A stretch of 18,647 nucleotides of DNA, from positions 1-18,647 of the forward strand of contig JAHFOU010000010.1 of assembly GCA_023261525.1 (NCBI GenBank). Direction: 5' to 3'. The notes beneath the pieces are model-generated. The model was not told the origin of the DNA. It ran no database searches and was given only the letters and a program-made list of their open reading frames with translations. Shown one piece after another: positions 1-8,219 of this stretch (positions within the stretch are counted from its first letter, which is position 1; each line of letters opens with the position of its first letter). This DNA comes from Planctomycetota bacterium. GTDB taxonomy: Bacteria; Planctomycetota; SBBH01; JAHFOU01. The position numbers were made by a program, and so were the translations under genes.

Positions 1-1
1 G

Positions 2-625
2 GTCCTGAGGATCGAGTGCGCCAACCGGGCCAACCTGACCACCCGGGAGCTCCTGGAGGACTGCCGCCGCCTGGGCGTGAAGAGCCTGGCCTTCGGGTTC
101 GAGTCGGGCTCCCAGAAGGTGCTGGAGCTCCTGAAGACGGACTCCGTGGACGTGGCCCAGAACCGCCGCTCCGTGCAGATGTGCCGGGACATGGGCATCG
201 AGGTCGCCGGCTCCTTCATCCTGGGCACCCCGGGGGAGACCCACGAGGACCTGGAGCTGACGTACGCCTTCGTGGAGGACCACAAGCTGGACGTCTGCAA
301 GATCTTCGTGCTGACCCCGCATCCCGGGACCCCGGTCTGGTTCGAGGCGGAGAAGGCCGGCAAGGTCTCCAAGGACATGGACTGGGGCCTGCTGAGCATC
401 GACTTCAGCCGGAACTGGCGCCAGCACATCCTCCTGAACGAGAACATGACGCGCGAGGAGATCCACGCCTGGTACCTGAGGTTCCAGCGCCTGGCCAAGC
501 GCCACGAGATGCGGAAGCTCCTGGGGAGGGTGGACGGCCGCACGGTGATGAACCGCCTGCGGCATCCCGCGAAGCTCATGAACGACGCCCGGGTCCTGGG
601 CGGGAAAGTGGCGGCGATGCTATGA
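2..625 (+). CDS. Radical SAM protein, C-terminal part (5' end outside window)
   Basis: The reading frame is open from base 2, so the gene starts before the window; 207 residues remain. The visible part looks like the second half of a radical SAM barrel of the kind seen in B12-binding radical SAM proteins. It has a GFESGSQ segment, typical of the SAM-contacting strand, followed by GSFILGTPGET, a strand-loop motif of the Elp3/MiaB-like fold. A basic, helical tail follows (WYLRFQRLAKRHEMRKL). The CxxxCxxC cluster motif and any cobalamin-binding domain would lie upstream and cannot be checked. A GTG at 77 is in frame but lies inside the conserved fold, so it is not taken as the start. The stop overlaps the next gene's start as ATGA, which suggests the two radical SAM genes are co-translated. 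The substrate is unknown; the setting suggests modification of a sugar or lipid. Confidence 0.85.
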   Translation, partial: VLRIECANRANLTTRELLEDCRRLGVKSLAFGFESGSQKVLELLKTDSVDVAQNRRSVQMCRDMGIEVAGSFILGTPGETHEDLELTYAFVEDHKLDVCKIFVLTPHPGTPVWFEAEKAGKVSKDMDWGLLSIDFSRNWRQHILLNENMTREEIHAWYLRFQRLAKRHEMRKLLGRVDGRTVMNRLRHPAKLMNDARVLGGKVAAML

Positions 626-2037
626 AGAAGGACAAGGTCATCCTGGTCTACCCGGCGCTCTCCCCCACGGGGCAGGGCCACCGCGGGGCCCCGCTCTCCT
701 CCCTGGCCGTGGGCAGCCACCTGGCCGCGAACGGGTTCAAGGTCAAGCTCGTGGACCTCCGCGTGGACCCGCTCGAGGCCCTGGAGTTCGGCGAGGACGT
801 GGCCTACATGGGCGTCTCGGCCATGACGGGCTACCAGATCCACAGCGCCCTGGAGGTCTGCCGCATCTACCGCGAGAAGGCGCCGGGCATCCCCCTGGTC
901 TGGGGCGGCTGGCACGCCAGCCTCCTGCCCGAGGAGACCATGCGCCATCCCCTGGTGGACATCGTCGTGACGGGCCAGGGTGAGATCACCGCCCTGGAGC
1001 TGGCCCAGGCCATCCAGTCGGGCGCCTCCCTGGACTCCGTGGCCGGCATCCTCCACAAGCGCGGGGGGGAGACCGTGAAGACGGCGGAGCGCCCCCTGGC
1101 GGGCATGGACCAGATCACGCCCATCAACTACGGACTCATCCGCATGGACGACCACTTCATCCACGACCCCACGACGGGCGTGAAGATGATCTCCTACCTG
1201 GCCAGCCGCGGCTGCCCGTACCGCTGCGGGTTCTGCGCCATCACGACCGTCTACAACAAGCGCTTCTTCAACGTGCCCGTCCCCCAGGTCCTCGACGAGC
1301 TGGAGGGCCTGGTGAAGCGCTACGGCGTGAACGGGATCTACTTCGAGGACGACAACCTCTTCATCAACAAGCAGCGCACCGAGGACGTGCTCAAGGGGAT
1401 GGTCGACCGCGGCCTCAAGGTCCGCTGGACCGGCCTGGCCCGGGCCGACCGCATCATCAAGTTCGAGCCGGAGCTGCTCAAGCTCATGCGGGACAGCGGC
1501 TGCATCCGCATCCTCATCGGCGCGGAGTCGGGCTCCCAGGAGATGCTGGACCTCATGGACAAGGACGTCGACCTGGAGGAGACCATCCGCTCCGCCCAGA
1601 TGCTGGACGACTACGGCATCGAGGGGGACCTCTCCTTCATGGTGGGCCTGCCCGACCCCCACGAGTGGAAGGTCACCCTGGACTTCATCATGATGATGCG
1701 CAAGCGCCTCAAGCACATGCATATCAAGCTGTTCTTCTACACGCCGTACCCCGGCGGGCGCCTCTACGACATCGCCCAGGAGCGCGGCTTCGTGCCTCCG
1801 GACAACCTCGAGGACTGGGCTAAGTTCGAGCTCCACAAGGTGACCACGCCCTGGGTGAGCCGGGAGATGGAGCAGCACGTCAACCTGTTCCGCTTCTACT
1901 TCCGCTACGGCTACCCGAACCAGGCCGTGAAGGGCATGAAGGCGGCGCTGGCGAGCCTCTCCCGCTGGCGCCTGGACAACAAGGTCTTCTCCCTGCCCGT
2001 CGAGTACAACCTCTACCGGGCCCTGGGCAAGGTCTAG
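622..2037 (+). CDS. B12-binding-type radical SAM protein
   Basis: A 471-residue protein with the two-part layout of cobalamin-binding radical SAM enzymes. Residues about 1-150 form a Rossmann-like B12-binding-type domain, with GVSAMTGYQI, WGGWHASLLPEE and TGQGEITALEL matching the usual strand ends; the DxHxxG cobalamin-ligand motif is absent, which is common in this group. The radical SAM domain follows, with cluster-binding Cys198, Cys202 and Cys205 in RGCPYRCGFC, then IYFEDDNLF, IGAESGSQ and MVGLPDP. Family members cleave SAM reductively with a 4Fe-4S cluster and do methylations at unactivated carbons or ring and skeleton rearrangements. The start at 622 overlaps the upstream stop (ATGA). 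A longer in-frame reading to base 16 exists but would run through the preceding gene, so it is rejected. The reaction is not predictable from sequence; a role in polysaccharide or lipid modification is inferred from the neighbours. Confidence 0.9.
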   Translation: MKKDKVILVYPALSPTGQGHRGAPLSSLAVGSHLAANGFKVKLVDLRVDPLEALEFGEDVAYMGVSAMTGYQIHSALEVCRIYREKAPGIPLVWGGWHASLLPEETMRHPLVDIVVTGQGEITALELAQAIQSGASLDSVAGILHKRGGETVKTAERPLAGMDQITPINYGLIRMDDHFIHDPTTGVKMISYLASRGCPYRCGFCAITTVYNKRFFNVPVPQVLDELEGLVKRYGVNGIYFEDDNLFINKQRTEDVLKGMVDRGLKVRWTGLARADRIIKFEPELLKLMRDSGCIRILIGAESGSQEMLDLMDKDVDLEETIRSAQMLDDYGIEGDLSFMVGLPDPHEWKVTLDFIMMMRKRLKHMHIKLFFYTPYPGGRLYDIAQERGFVPPDNLEDWAKFELHKVTTPWVSREMEQHVNLFRFYFRYGYPNQAVKGMKAALASLSRWRLDNKVFSLPVEYNLYRALGKV

Positions 2038-2050
2038 TCAGGCCCGCCGC

Positions 2051-3328
2051 GTGATCCAGATCGACCGGGTGGCGCCGCTGGCCGGCCGTCCTGTGCCACA
2101 GGGATTGTCCATCCTGCACGCGACCCCGCACTACCTGCCGTCCTCGGCAGGCCTGACCACGGTCATCCGGGCTTTGGGCAAGTACGAGACCGCCGCGGGG
2201 CACCGGGTCTCGGTGGCCGCCTTCGCCCCCTGGTCCGACGCCTACGGGTTCGACTGGTGGCCCAAGAGCGAGGAGGCCTCGGAAGTGATCGATGGCGTGA
2301 GGGTGGAGCGCTTCCGCCAGCGCGAGGTGGGGGCCTCCCGTCTCGTCCGCGCCGGCGCGCGACGGGACCTGGCCCGGAAGCTCTCCGCCCGGATGGAAGG
2401 CACCTCCCTGGATGTCATCCATGTGGCCGGCCTCTCGGGCCTGACCTATGCGGCCGCCGCCCTGGCCCGTGCGCGGGGCATCCCCTGGGTCCTGTCCCTG
2501 TACGGCGAGGAGTTCGCCGCCTTCGAGGGGGAGCCCAGGAGCCTCTTCGACCGCCTCCGGCGCCGGATCTCCCTGGGCCGCCTGTCCGACCTGCTGGCGG
2601 ATTGCGCGGGGCTGACGGCCTCGGGGCGGCATCTGGCGGCCCTGGCCCGTCAGCTGGGCCTGGCCTCCGAGGTCCCCTTCCTGCCCAACGGCGTGGACGT
2701 CCAGGTCCTGACGCCGCCCTCCGCCGAAGAGAAGGCCGCCCTGCGCCGGAAATGGGACCTGGCCCCCCAGGCCTCCGTGGTCCTCAGCATCCAGGGCCTG
2801 GCCGGCCGCAAGGGGAGCCACAACCTCCTCAACGCCTTCGCCCGCCTGAGGGCCCTGAAGCCGGACGCCTTCCTGGTCGTGATCGGCGGGGGGCCCGACC
2901 TGGAGCCCCTCAAGGCCCGCGCCGCCGCCGAGGGCCTGGGCGAGGCCGTCAGGTTCCTCGGCTTCCAGTCCCACGAGGTCTGCGTGGACCTGTACCGCGC
3001 CGCGGACCTCTACCTCCAGCTTCCCCTGCGCGAGGAGGGGGTCTCCCAGACGGCCCTGGAGGCCCAGGCCGCCGGCATTCCCGTGGTGCTGGGCCGCTGC
3101 CCCGCCATGGAGGATTCGGTGAGGCCGGGGGAGACGGGCCTTCTCGTCTCCAGCCTGGACGCGGAGGAGGCGGGCCGGGCCGCGGCCGGCCTGCTGTCCG
3201 ATCCCGCCCGCGCCCGGCACATGGGCGAGGAGGGGCGCCGCTGGGTCGCAGGGACCTTCTCCTACGAGACCCTCACCCGGCGCTACCTGGAGGTCTTTAC
3301 CCACGCCGTGCAGGTGCGCCGTGGCTGA
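2051..3328 (+). CDS. GT4-family glycosyltransferase (GT-B fold)
   Basis: A 425-residue cytoplasmic glycosyltransferase of the GT4 type, expected to move a sugar from a nucleotide donor to a lipid-linked or oligosaccharide acceptor with retention of configuration. The N-terminal GT-B domain begins at LSILHATPHYLPSSAGL (from about residue 19), with the glycine-rich acceptor-side loop. The C-terminal domain has PNGVDV, the GRKGSHNLL segment, VIGGGPDLEPLK and VRFLGF. It also has the EX7E signature, Glu329 and Glu337, in EEGVSQTALEAQAAG. The GTG start gives about 18 residues before the fold, so a slightly later start is possible. It lies 13 bp after the preceding gene, and its end overlaps the next gene by 8 bp. 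Donor and acceptor sugars cannot be told from sequence. Confidence 0.92.
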   Translation: MIQIDRVAPLAGRPVPQGLSILHATPHYLPSSAGLTTVIRALGKYETAAGHRVSVAAFAPWSDAYGFDWWPKSEEASEVIDGVRVERFRQREVGASRLVRAGARRDLARKLSARMEGTSLDVIHVAGLSGLTYAAAALARARGIPWVLSLYGEEFAAFEGEPRSLFDRLRRRISLGRLSDLLADCAGLTASGRHLAALARQLGLASEVPFLPNGVDVQVLTPPSAEEKAALRRKWDLAPQASVVLSIQGLAGRKGSHNLLNAFARLRALKPDAFLVVIGGGPDLEPLKARAAAEGLGEAVRFLGFQSHEVCVDLYRAADLYLQLPLREEGVSQTALEAQAAGIPVVLGRCPAMEDSVRPGETGLLVSSLDAEEAGRAAAGLLSDPARARHMGEEGRRWVAGTFSYETLTRRYLEVFTHAVQVRRG

Positions 3329-4961
3329 GGTCGCCTACTGGGACCGGGCCTTCGCGGAGGGTATCGACCTGGAGACCGAGCTGGCAGAAAACGCCCGCTG
3401 GGCCCTGACCCCCGACGTCCTGGCCGTCCTGACGCCCCTCCTGAGCCGTCCGGGCGTGCGCGTCCTGGACGCGGGATGCGGCACCGGAAAGTGGGGCTTC
3501 ACCCTGGCCGGGCGCTTCCCCCAGGCCCGCATCGTGGGGGTCGATTTCTCGGCCTCCGCCGCGACGGCCGAGGCCAGGCGCCTGGCCTCCCCCGGACGCT
3601 GGCCCCATCTCCGCTTCCTGAGGGCCGATGTCCGCCGCCTGCCCTTCCCGGACGCCTCCTTCGACGTCATCCTCAGCCTGGGCGTCCTCGGCCACCTGGA
3701 GGAGCCCCGCCCCGCGGTCCAGGAGATGGCCCGGCTCCTGGCGCCCGGAGGCCTCTGCTTTTCCGACGTCGTCAACCGGACCCGGCTCTACCGCTGGCAC
3801 CGGAGCTGGGATCCGCTCGGGGAATTCGAGCGCAACGACACCCCGGGGGAGCTTTCCCGGCGCTTCGTCGAGGCCGGGCTCGACGCTGTGGAAGCCTATG
3901 CCAAGGACCCGGCCTTCATGCTCTTCACCTCCCTCAAGCCCCCGGCGCGCCTGAGGGCCTCCTCTCCCGCCCTGCACCGGGCCTGGTGGCTGGGCGCGGT
4001 CGCCCTGAAGCGGGCCCTGGGCCTCCTGCCCGCGGCCGCCGGGCGCTCCGGCGCCGGCTTCTACACGGTGGCCGTCTCCCGCAAGCCGCCGGCCGGCCTC
4101 CAGCCCCTTCCGCCGCTCCCCGGCGCGGAGATCCCGGAGCTGGCCGCCGTCATCATCACCAAGAACGAGGAGCGCAACCTCCCGATTTGCCTGGCCGCCC
4201 TGAGGGGGCGTGTCGGGGAGATCGTGGTCCTCGACAGCGGCTCCACCGACCGGACCCGCCAGATCGCCGCGGCCGCCGGGGCCCGGGTCGAGGTCCGTCC
4301 CTTCGTCGACTTCTCCAGCCAGAAGAACCATGCCGCGGACCTGGCCACCCGGCGCTGGGTCCTGAACCTCGACGCCGACGAGGTCCTGGAGCCGGCGGCC
4401 TGGCCCCATCTCCGCCGCCTCTTCCAGGAGGGCAAGACCCGCTCCCACGCCGCCTTCTCCTTCCCGAGGAGGACCACGGACCGCGACGGCCGCTTCCACT
4501 ACTGGGTGAAGTACTACCCGGCCTTCCAGGACCGCCTCTACGACCGCACCCGCTGCCGCTGGGAGGGGGCCGTGCACGAGCACCTGGAGATCCGCGGGCG
4601 GCGCGGCATCGTGCCCCACCACATCCGCCACCGGGAGCACCACCACCGCCTCTCCTCCAAGGAGATCGACGAGAAGCTCTCGCTCTACGGGGCCCTGAGC
4701 CGCCAGGGCGCGGACGCCTCCGCGCGGACGCCCCTGGGCCTGCGCCTCTCGCGGCGGGCGGGGCGCCTGGCCCTGGAGCTGGACGCCATGGTCCGGGGGA
4801 TGCGCCTGCCGCGCCAGGGGCCCGAGGCCGCGGCCTTCCTCCTGCGCTGGACCCTGGTGGCCCTCTGCCCGCCCCTGCGCCGCCTGACGTCCAAGCGGAA
4901 GTGGGACGAGCGCATGACCGCCGCCATCCGCGAGGAGGAGAGGCGGGGAGGCACGGCATGA
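3321..4961 (+). CDS. Fusion protein: SAM methyltransferase + GT2 glycosyltransferase (WaaE-like)
   Basis: A 546-residue two-domain protein. Residues about 1-245 are a class I SAM-dependent methyltransferase of the Methyltransf_11 type: motif I is VLDAGCGTG (Asp50 to Gly56), the acidic loop is GVDF, and DASFDVILSLGVLGHL and LLAPGG are later motifs. A proline-rich linker (PPAGLQPLPPLPG) leads to a GT2 domain from about residue 274: LAAVIITKNEERNL, VVLDSGSTDRT, and the metal-binding DxD as Asp351-Ala-Asp353 in LNLDADE. The segment FQDRLYDRTRCRWEG and VHEHLE resembles the WaaE/KdtX group of lipopolysaccharide-core glycosyltransferases. The frame is open across the join with no frameshift, so the fusion looks real. 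The likely job is to add a sugar and methylate the same or a nearby residue. The GTG start overlaps the upstream gene by 8 bp and has AGGTG 4 bases before it. Confidence 0.9.
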   Translation: MAEVAYWDRAFAEGIDLETELAENARWALTPDVLAVLTPLLSRPGVRVLDAGCGTGKWGFTLAGRFPQARIVGVDFSASAATAEARRLASPGRWPHLRFLRADVRRLPFPDASFDVILSLGVLGHLEEPRPAVQEMARLLAPGGLCFSDVVNRTRLYRWHRSWDPLGEFERNDTPGELSRRFVEAGLDAVEAYAKDPAFMLFTSLKPPARLRASSPALHRAWWLGAVALKRALGLLPAAAGRSGAGFYTVAVSRKPPAGLQPLPPLPGAEIPELAAVIITKNEERNLPICLAALRGRVGEIVVLDSGSTDRTRQIAAAAGARVEVRPFVDFSSQKNHAADLATRRWVLNLDADEVLEPAAWPHLRRLFQEGKTRSHAAFSFPRRTTDRDGRFHYWVKYYPAFQDRLYDRTRCRWEGAVHEHLEIRGRRGIVPHHIRHREHHHRLSSKEIDEKLSLYGALSRQGADASARTPLGLRLSRRAGRLALELDAMVRGMRLPRQGPEAAAFLLRWTLVALCPPLRRLTSKRKWDERMTAAIREEERRGGTA

Positions 4962-6097
4962 GGATCCTCTACCTGGCCACCGCCCGCATCCCGGGGGAGA
5001 GGGCGGGGGCCCTCCAGATCGCCCGGACCTGCTCGGCCCTGGTCGAGTCCGGGGCGGAGGTCCACCTGGTGACCCGCCGCGTGCCTCAGGGGGCGGACCT
5101 CTTCGCCTTCTACGGCCTGAAGACCCGCTTCCGGGTGCACCGCCTGCCCACCTTCGAGTCCTCCCGCCTCTTCTCCCTCAGCTACCGCTTCTGGCTGATG
5201 CTGACCCTGTTCCGCCTGAGGCTGTCCGTCGGCCCCCTGGGCATCCTCTACACCCGGGAGCCGGGCCTGGTCGCGATGCTGGATCCCTTCCAGGGCGTGT
5301 TGGGGGCGAGGATCTTCCTGGAGATCCGGGAGCTCACGGGGGACGAGCTGAAGCCCGGGACTCCGGCGTTCGGGATGCTCACGCGCGCCTTCGCCCGGGC
5401 CATCGGCGTCTCAGTCGGGACCCGGCGCCTGCGGAGCGACCTGACGGCCCTCTATGCCCTGGAGGAGGCCAAGGTGGCGGCCATCCCCAACGGCTGCGAC
5501 GCGGACATGCCCGCGCCCCTGCCCGAGCGGGAGGGCCGGCCCTCCTGCATCGTCTACACCGGCCAGATGTACGATTGGAAGGGCGCGGACCTCCTGGTCG
5601 AGGCCTTCGCCCGCCTGGATCCGGCCCTCGGCCTTCGCCTGGTGATGGTGGGGGGGATCCCCGAGGATCTCGACCGCCTCAAGGCACTGGCCTCCCGCCT
5701 GGGCGTCCAGGACCGCGTGGAGTTCACGGGCTTCCTGCCCCCGCTGGAGGCCGCGGCCCGCCAGCGGGAGGCGGACCTCCTGGCCATTCCCACCCTGGAC
5801 ACGGAGTCCGGGCGCTACGCGCTGACGGTCAAGGTCTTCGAGTACATGGTGGCCGGCCGCCCCATCGTGGCCACCCGCATCCCGCCGAACGAGGAGGTCC
5901 TCACCGACGGGGAGACCGGCATCCTGGCCGATCCCACGCCCGAGGCCTTCGCCGCCGGCCTGGCGCGGGCCGCCCGGGATCCCGCCCTCCTGGTCCGCAT
6001 GGCCCGCCGGGCCCGCGAGGTGGCCCTGGGGGAGTACAGCTGGAAGCGCCGCGGGGAGAAGACGCTCGCCTTCCTCCGTGTGAGGATCGCGGCATGA
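4958..6097 (+). CDS. GT4-family glycosyltransferase
   Basis: A 379-residue GT-B fold glycosyltransferase. The N-terminal domain starts at once with MRILYLATARIPGERAGALQIARTC in the usual order of first strand, loop and helix. The C-terminal donor domain shows AIPNGCDAD, YTGQMYDWKGADLLVEAF, VMVGGIPEDLDRL, VEFTGFLPP and VKVFEYMVAGRPIV. In the last of these, Glu295 corresponds to the second Glu of the family's EX7E signature. The first Glu is not obvious: the loop reads ESGRYALTVKVFEYM, as in a number of GT4 enzymes. The start is well supported: ATGA overlap with the fusion gene and a good GGGGAGG ribosome site at 4945-4951, 6 bases upstream. It is expected to act in the cytoplasm on a lipid-linked glycan; sugar specificity is unknown. 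Confidence 0.92.
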   Translation: MRILYLATARIPGERAGALQIARTCSALVESGAEVHLVTRRVPQGADLFAFYGLKTRFRVHRLPTFESSRLFSLSYRFWLMLTLFRLRLSVGPLGILYTREPGLVAMLDPFQGVLGARIFLEIRELTGDELKPGTPAFGMLTRAFARAIGVSVGTRRLRSDLTALYALEEAKVAAIPNGCDADMPAPLPEREGRPSCIVYTGQMYDWKGADLLVEAFARLDPALGLRLVMVGGIPEDLDRLKALASRLGVQDRVEFTGFLPPLEAAARQREADLLAIPTLDTESGRYALTVKVFEYMVAGRPIVATRIPPNEEVLTDGETGILADPTPEAFAAGLARAARDPALLVRMARRAREVALGEYSWKRRGEKTLAFLRVRIAA

Positions 6098-7077
6098 CGG
6101 CCGGGGCCTTCCGCGGGCGCAGGGTCCTGGTCACCGGCGGGGCCGGCTTCCTCGGCTCCTCCATGGCCCACCACCTTTCCGCCGAGGGCGCCCAGGTCAC
6201 CGTGATCGACGCCATGGTGAAGGACACCGGGGCCAATCCCTTCAACCTGGAGGGCCTGAAGGCCGACATCCACCGCAAGGACCTGAGGGATCGCGAGGCC
6301 ATAGGCCCGCTCGTGAAGGGTCAGGACTTCGTCTTCCACTTCGCCGGCCAGGTCAGCCACTCGGACAGCATGCGGGACCCCTTCCAGGACCTGGGGGCCA
6401 ACGCCGAGGCCTCCCTGGCCCTGCTGGAGGCCTGCCGCCGCGGCTGTCCCGAGGCCCGCATCCTCTTCTCCGCCACCCGCCAGCAGTACGGGCGCCCCCG
6501 CTACCTCCCGCTGGACGAGGCCCACCCCCAGGAGGCCGTGGACATCAACGGCATCCACAAGCGGGCCGCCGAGGACTACCACCTGCTCTATCACCGCGTG
6601 TACGGAATGCGTTGCACGTCCCTGCGCCTGACCAACACCTACGGGCCCCGCCAGCTCCTCGCCCATCCCCGCCAGGGCTTCGTGCCCTGGTTCGTGCGCC
6701 TGGCCATGGAGGGCAAGCCCCTCCAACTGTTCGGCGGCGGGGAGCAGCGCCGCGACTTCAGCTACGTGGACGACGTCCTGGAGGCCTTCCTCAGGACGGC
6801 CCTGAACGACGCCACCCTCGGCGAGGCCTACAACGTGGGCGGGGAGAGGCCGTACTCCCTCAACGAGTTCGTCCGCGTCCTCTTCGAGGTCGTGGGCGGG
6901 GGGACCTCCACCGTCGTGCCCTTCCCGCCGGAGAAGAAGTCCATCGACATCGGCGACGCCTACTGCACGGCGGACAAGCTGGCCCGCGCGGTGGGCTGGG
7001 CGCCCAAGGTCCCCCTGAAGGAGGGCCTGGAGCGCACCGTGGCCTTCTACCGCAAGCACCTGGAGCGCTACACATGA
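6094..7077 (+). CDS. NAD-dependent epimerase/dehydratase (extended SDR) with Asn in place of the catalytic Tyr
   Basis: A 327-residue extended short-chain dehydrogenase/reductase of the nucleotide-sugar epimerase/dehydratase group. The NAD-binding GGAGFLG is at residues 15-21. FHFAGQVSH, FSATRQQYG, LRLTNTYGPRQ, GGGEQRRDFSYVDDV and YNVGGERPYS are typical family motifs. The odd point is the active site: where the family has YxxxK, this protein reads N-G-I-H-K (Asn152 to Lys156), so the proton-shuttling Tyr is missing although Lys is kept. No frameshift or sequence disorder is seen nearby, so this may be a subfamily feature rather than damage. It sits directly before a DegT aminotransferase with an ATGA overlap on both sides, which suggests the two act in turn on one nucleotide sugar. 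A GAGG ribosome site is at 6082-6085. Confidence 0.88.
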   Translation: MTAGAFRGRRVLVTGGAGFLGSSMAHHLSAEGAQVTVIDAMVKDTGANPFNLEGLKADIHRKDLRDREAIGPLVKGQDFVFHFAGQVSHSDSMRDPFQDLGANAEASLALLEACRRGCPEARILFSATRQQYGRPRYLPLDEAHPQEAVDINGIHKRAAEDYHLLYHRVYGMRCTSLRLTNTYGPRQLLAHPRQGFVPWFVRLAMEGKPLQLFGGGEQRRDFSYVDDVLEAFLRTALNDATLGEAYNVGGERPYSLNEFVRVLFEVVGGGTSTVVPFPPEKKSIDIGDAYCTADKLARAVGWAPKVPLKEGLERTVAFYRKHLERYT

Positions 7078-8219
7078 TCCCCTTCCTGGATTCCGCCCGA
7101 GAGGTCCGCTTCCTCAAGCCCCGCCTCTTCCGGGCCCTGGGGCGGGTCCTCAAGCGCTCCCGCTTCATCCTGGACGCCGAGGTCTCGGCCTTCGAAAGAG
7201 AATTCGCGGCCTATCTGGGCATTCCCCATGCGGTCGGGGTGGCCAACGGGACCGATGCCCTGGCCCTGGCGCTGAGGGCCACGGGGCTTCAGCCCGGGAG
7301 CCTGGTCATCGTGCCGCCCAACTCCGCGGTGCCCACGGCGGCCGCCGTCCTGCTGGCGGGGGGGAGGCCCCTCTTCCTGGACGTCGAGCCGGACCGCCTC
7401 ACCCTGTCGCCGGACCGTCTGGAGGAATACCTGAGCACCCGGTGCCGGCGGGGCCCCGGCGGCATCCTCCGTGACAAGAAGAGCGGCTGGAGGGTCCAGG
7501 CCGTGGTTCCCGTCCACCTCTACGGGAGGCCGGCCCGGATGCGCCGCATCCTGGCCATCGCCCGCGCCCATCGCTTGATCGTGGTCGAGGACGCGGCCCA
7601 GGCGGTCGGCGCCAGCCTGGACGGGCGCAAGCTCGGGACCTTCGGTGACGCCGCGGCCTTCAGCTTCTACCCCACCAAGAACCTCGGGGCCCTGGGCGAC
7701 GGGGGGGCGGTGGCCACCCGGAGCGCCACGGTCGCCGCCGCGCTCAAGCGCCTCCGCATGTATGGCTTCGACGGGGGCTATCGCCTCCGGGAGGCCGGGA
7801 TCAACAGCCGCCTGGACGAGATCCAGGCCGCCCTCCTGAGGGAGAAGCTGCCCCTTCTGAACGGTTGGAACGCCGCGCGCCGCCGCCTGGCCGCCCAGTA
7901 CCAGCGGGGGATGAAGGGCCTGCCGATCGGCCTGCCCCAGGACCCGGAAGGCAGCTGCCACCACCTCTTCGTCATCCGGGCGAAGCGCCGGGAAGATCTG
8001 CGCCGGCGCCTGGCCGCCGAGGGCGTGGGCACCCTGGTCCACTACCCGGTGCCCATCCACCGCCTGAAGCCCTACGCCGATCCCCGCCTGCAGGGCGGAA
8101 GCCTGGCCGAGGCTGAGAAGGCCTGCCGCGAGGTGATCTCCCTGCCGCTCAACCCCTTCGTGACCGCGGGGGAGCGGGACGCCGTGGTCCGGGCCCTGAG
8201 GCGCTGCCTGCCCGGATGA
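7074..8219 (+). CDS. DegT/DnrJ/EryC1/StrS-family sugar aminotransferase
   Basis: A 381-residue PLP-dependent aminotransferase of the fold-type I sugar group, which transfers an amino group (commonly from glutamate) to a keto nucleotide sugar. Visible motifs: IPFLD at the start, GVANGTDALALAL (phosphate-binding loop), VVPVHLYGRPA, VVEDAAQAVGA (the Asp that contacts the PLP ring nitrogen), and FSFYPTKNLGALGDGG. In the last of these Lys202 is the expected PLP Schiff-base lysine. LRMYGFD and NSRLDEIQAA follow. A short basic insertion, about residues 123-140 (RCRRGPGGILRDKK), precedes the VPVHLYG strand. Length is normal for the family. It overlaps the epimerase upstream and the flippase downstream by ATGA. 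The keto-sugar substrate is probably supplied by the upstream SDR, which is inference from order. Confidence 0.95.
   Translation: MIPFLDSAREVRFLKPRLFRALGRVLKRSRFILDAEVSAFEREFAAYLGIPHAVGVANGTDALALALRATGLQPGSLVIVPPNSAVPTAAAVLLAGGRPLFLDVEPDRLTLSPDRLEEYLSTRCRRGPGGILRDKKSGWRVQAVVPVHLYGRPARMRRILAIARAHRLIVVEDAAQAVGASLDGRKLGTFGDAAAFSFYPTKNLGALGDGGAVATRSATVAAALKRLRMYGFDGGYRLREAGINSRLDEIQAALLREKLPLLNGWNAARRRLAAQYQRGMKGLPIGLPQDPEGSCHHLFVIRAKRREDLRRRLAAEGVGTLVHYPVPIHRLKPYADPRLQGGSLAEAEKACREVISLPLNPFVTAGERDAVVRALRRCLPG

Noticed and set aside
77..79. GTG as the true start of the first gene
   Set aside because: Conserved-looking coding sequence continues upstream to the window edge, and a start here would cut the radical SAM barrel and lose the cluster cysteines.
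16..621. An N-terminal extension of the 622 gene back to base 16
   Set aside because: The extension is Gly/Pro/Arg-rich and runs out of frame through the preceding radical SAM gene. The conserved protein begins at 622, where an ATGA overlap gives a natural start.
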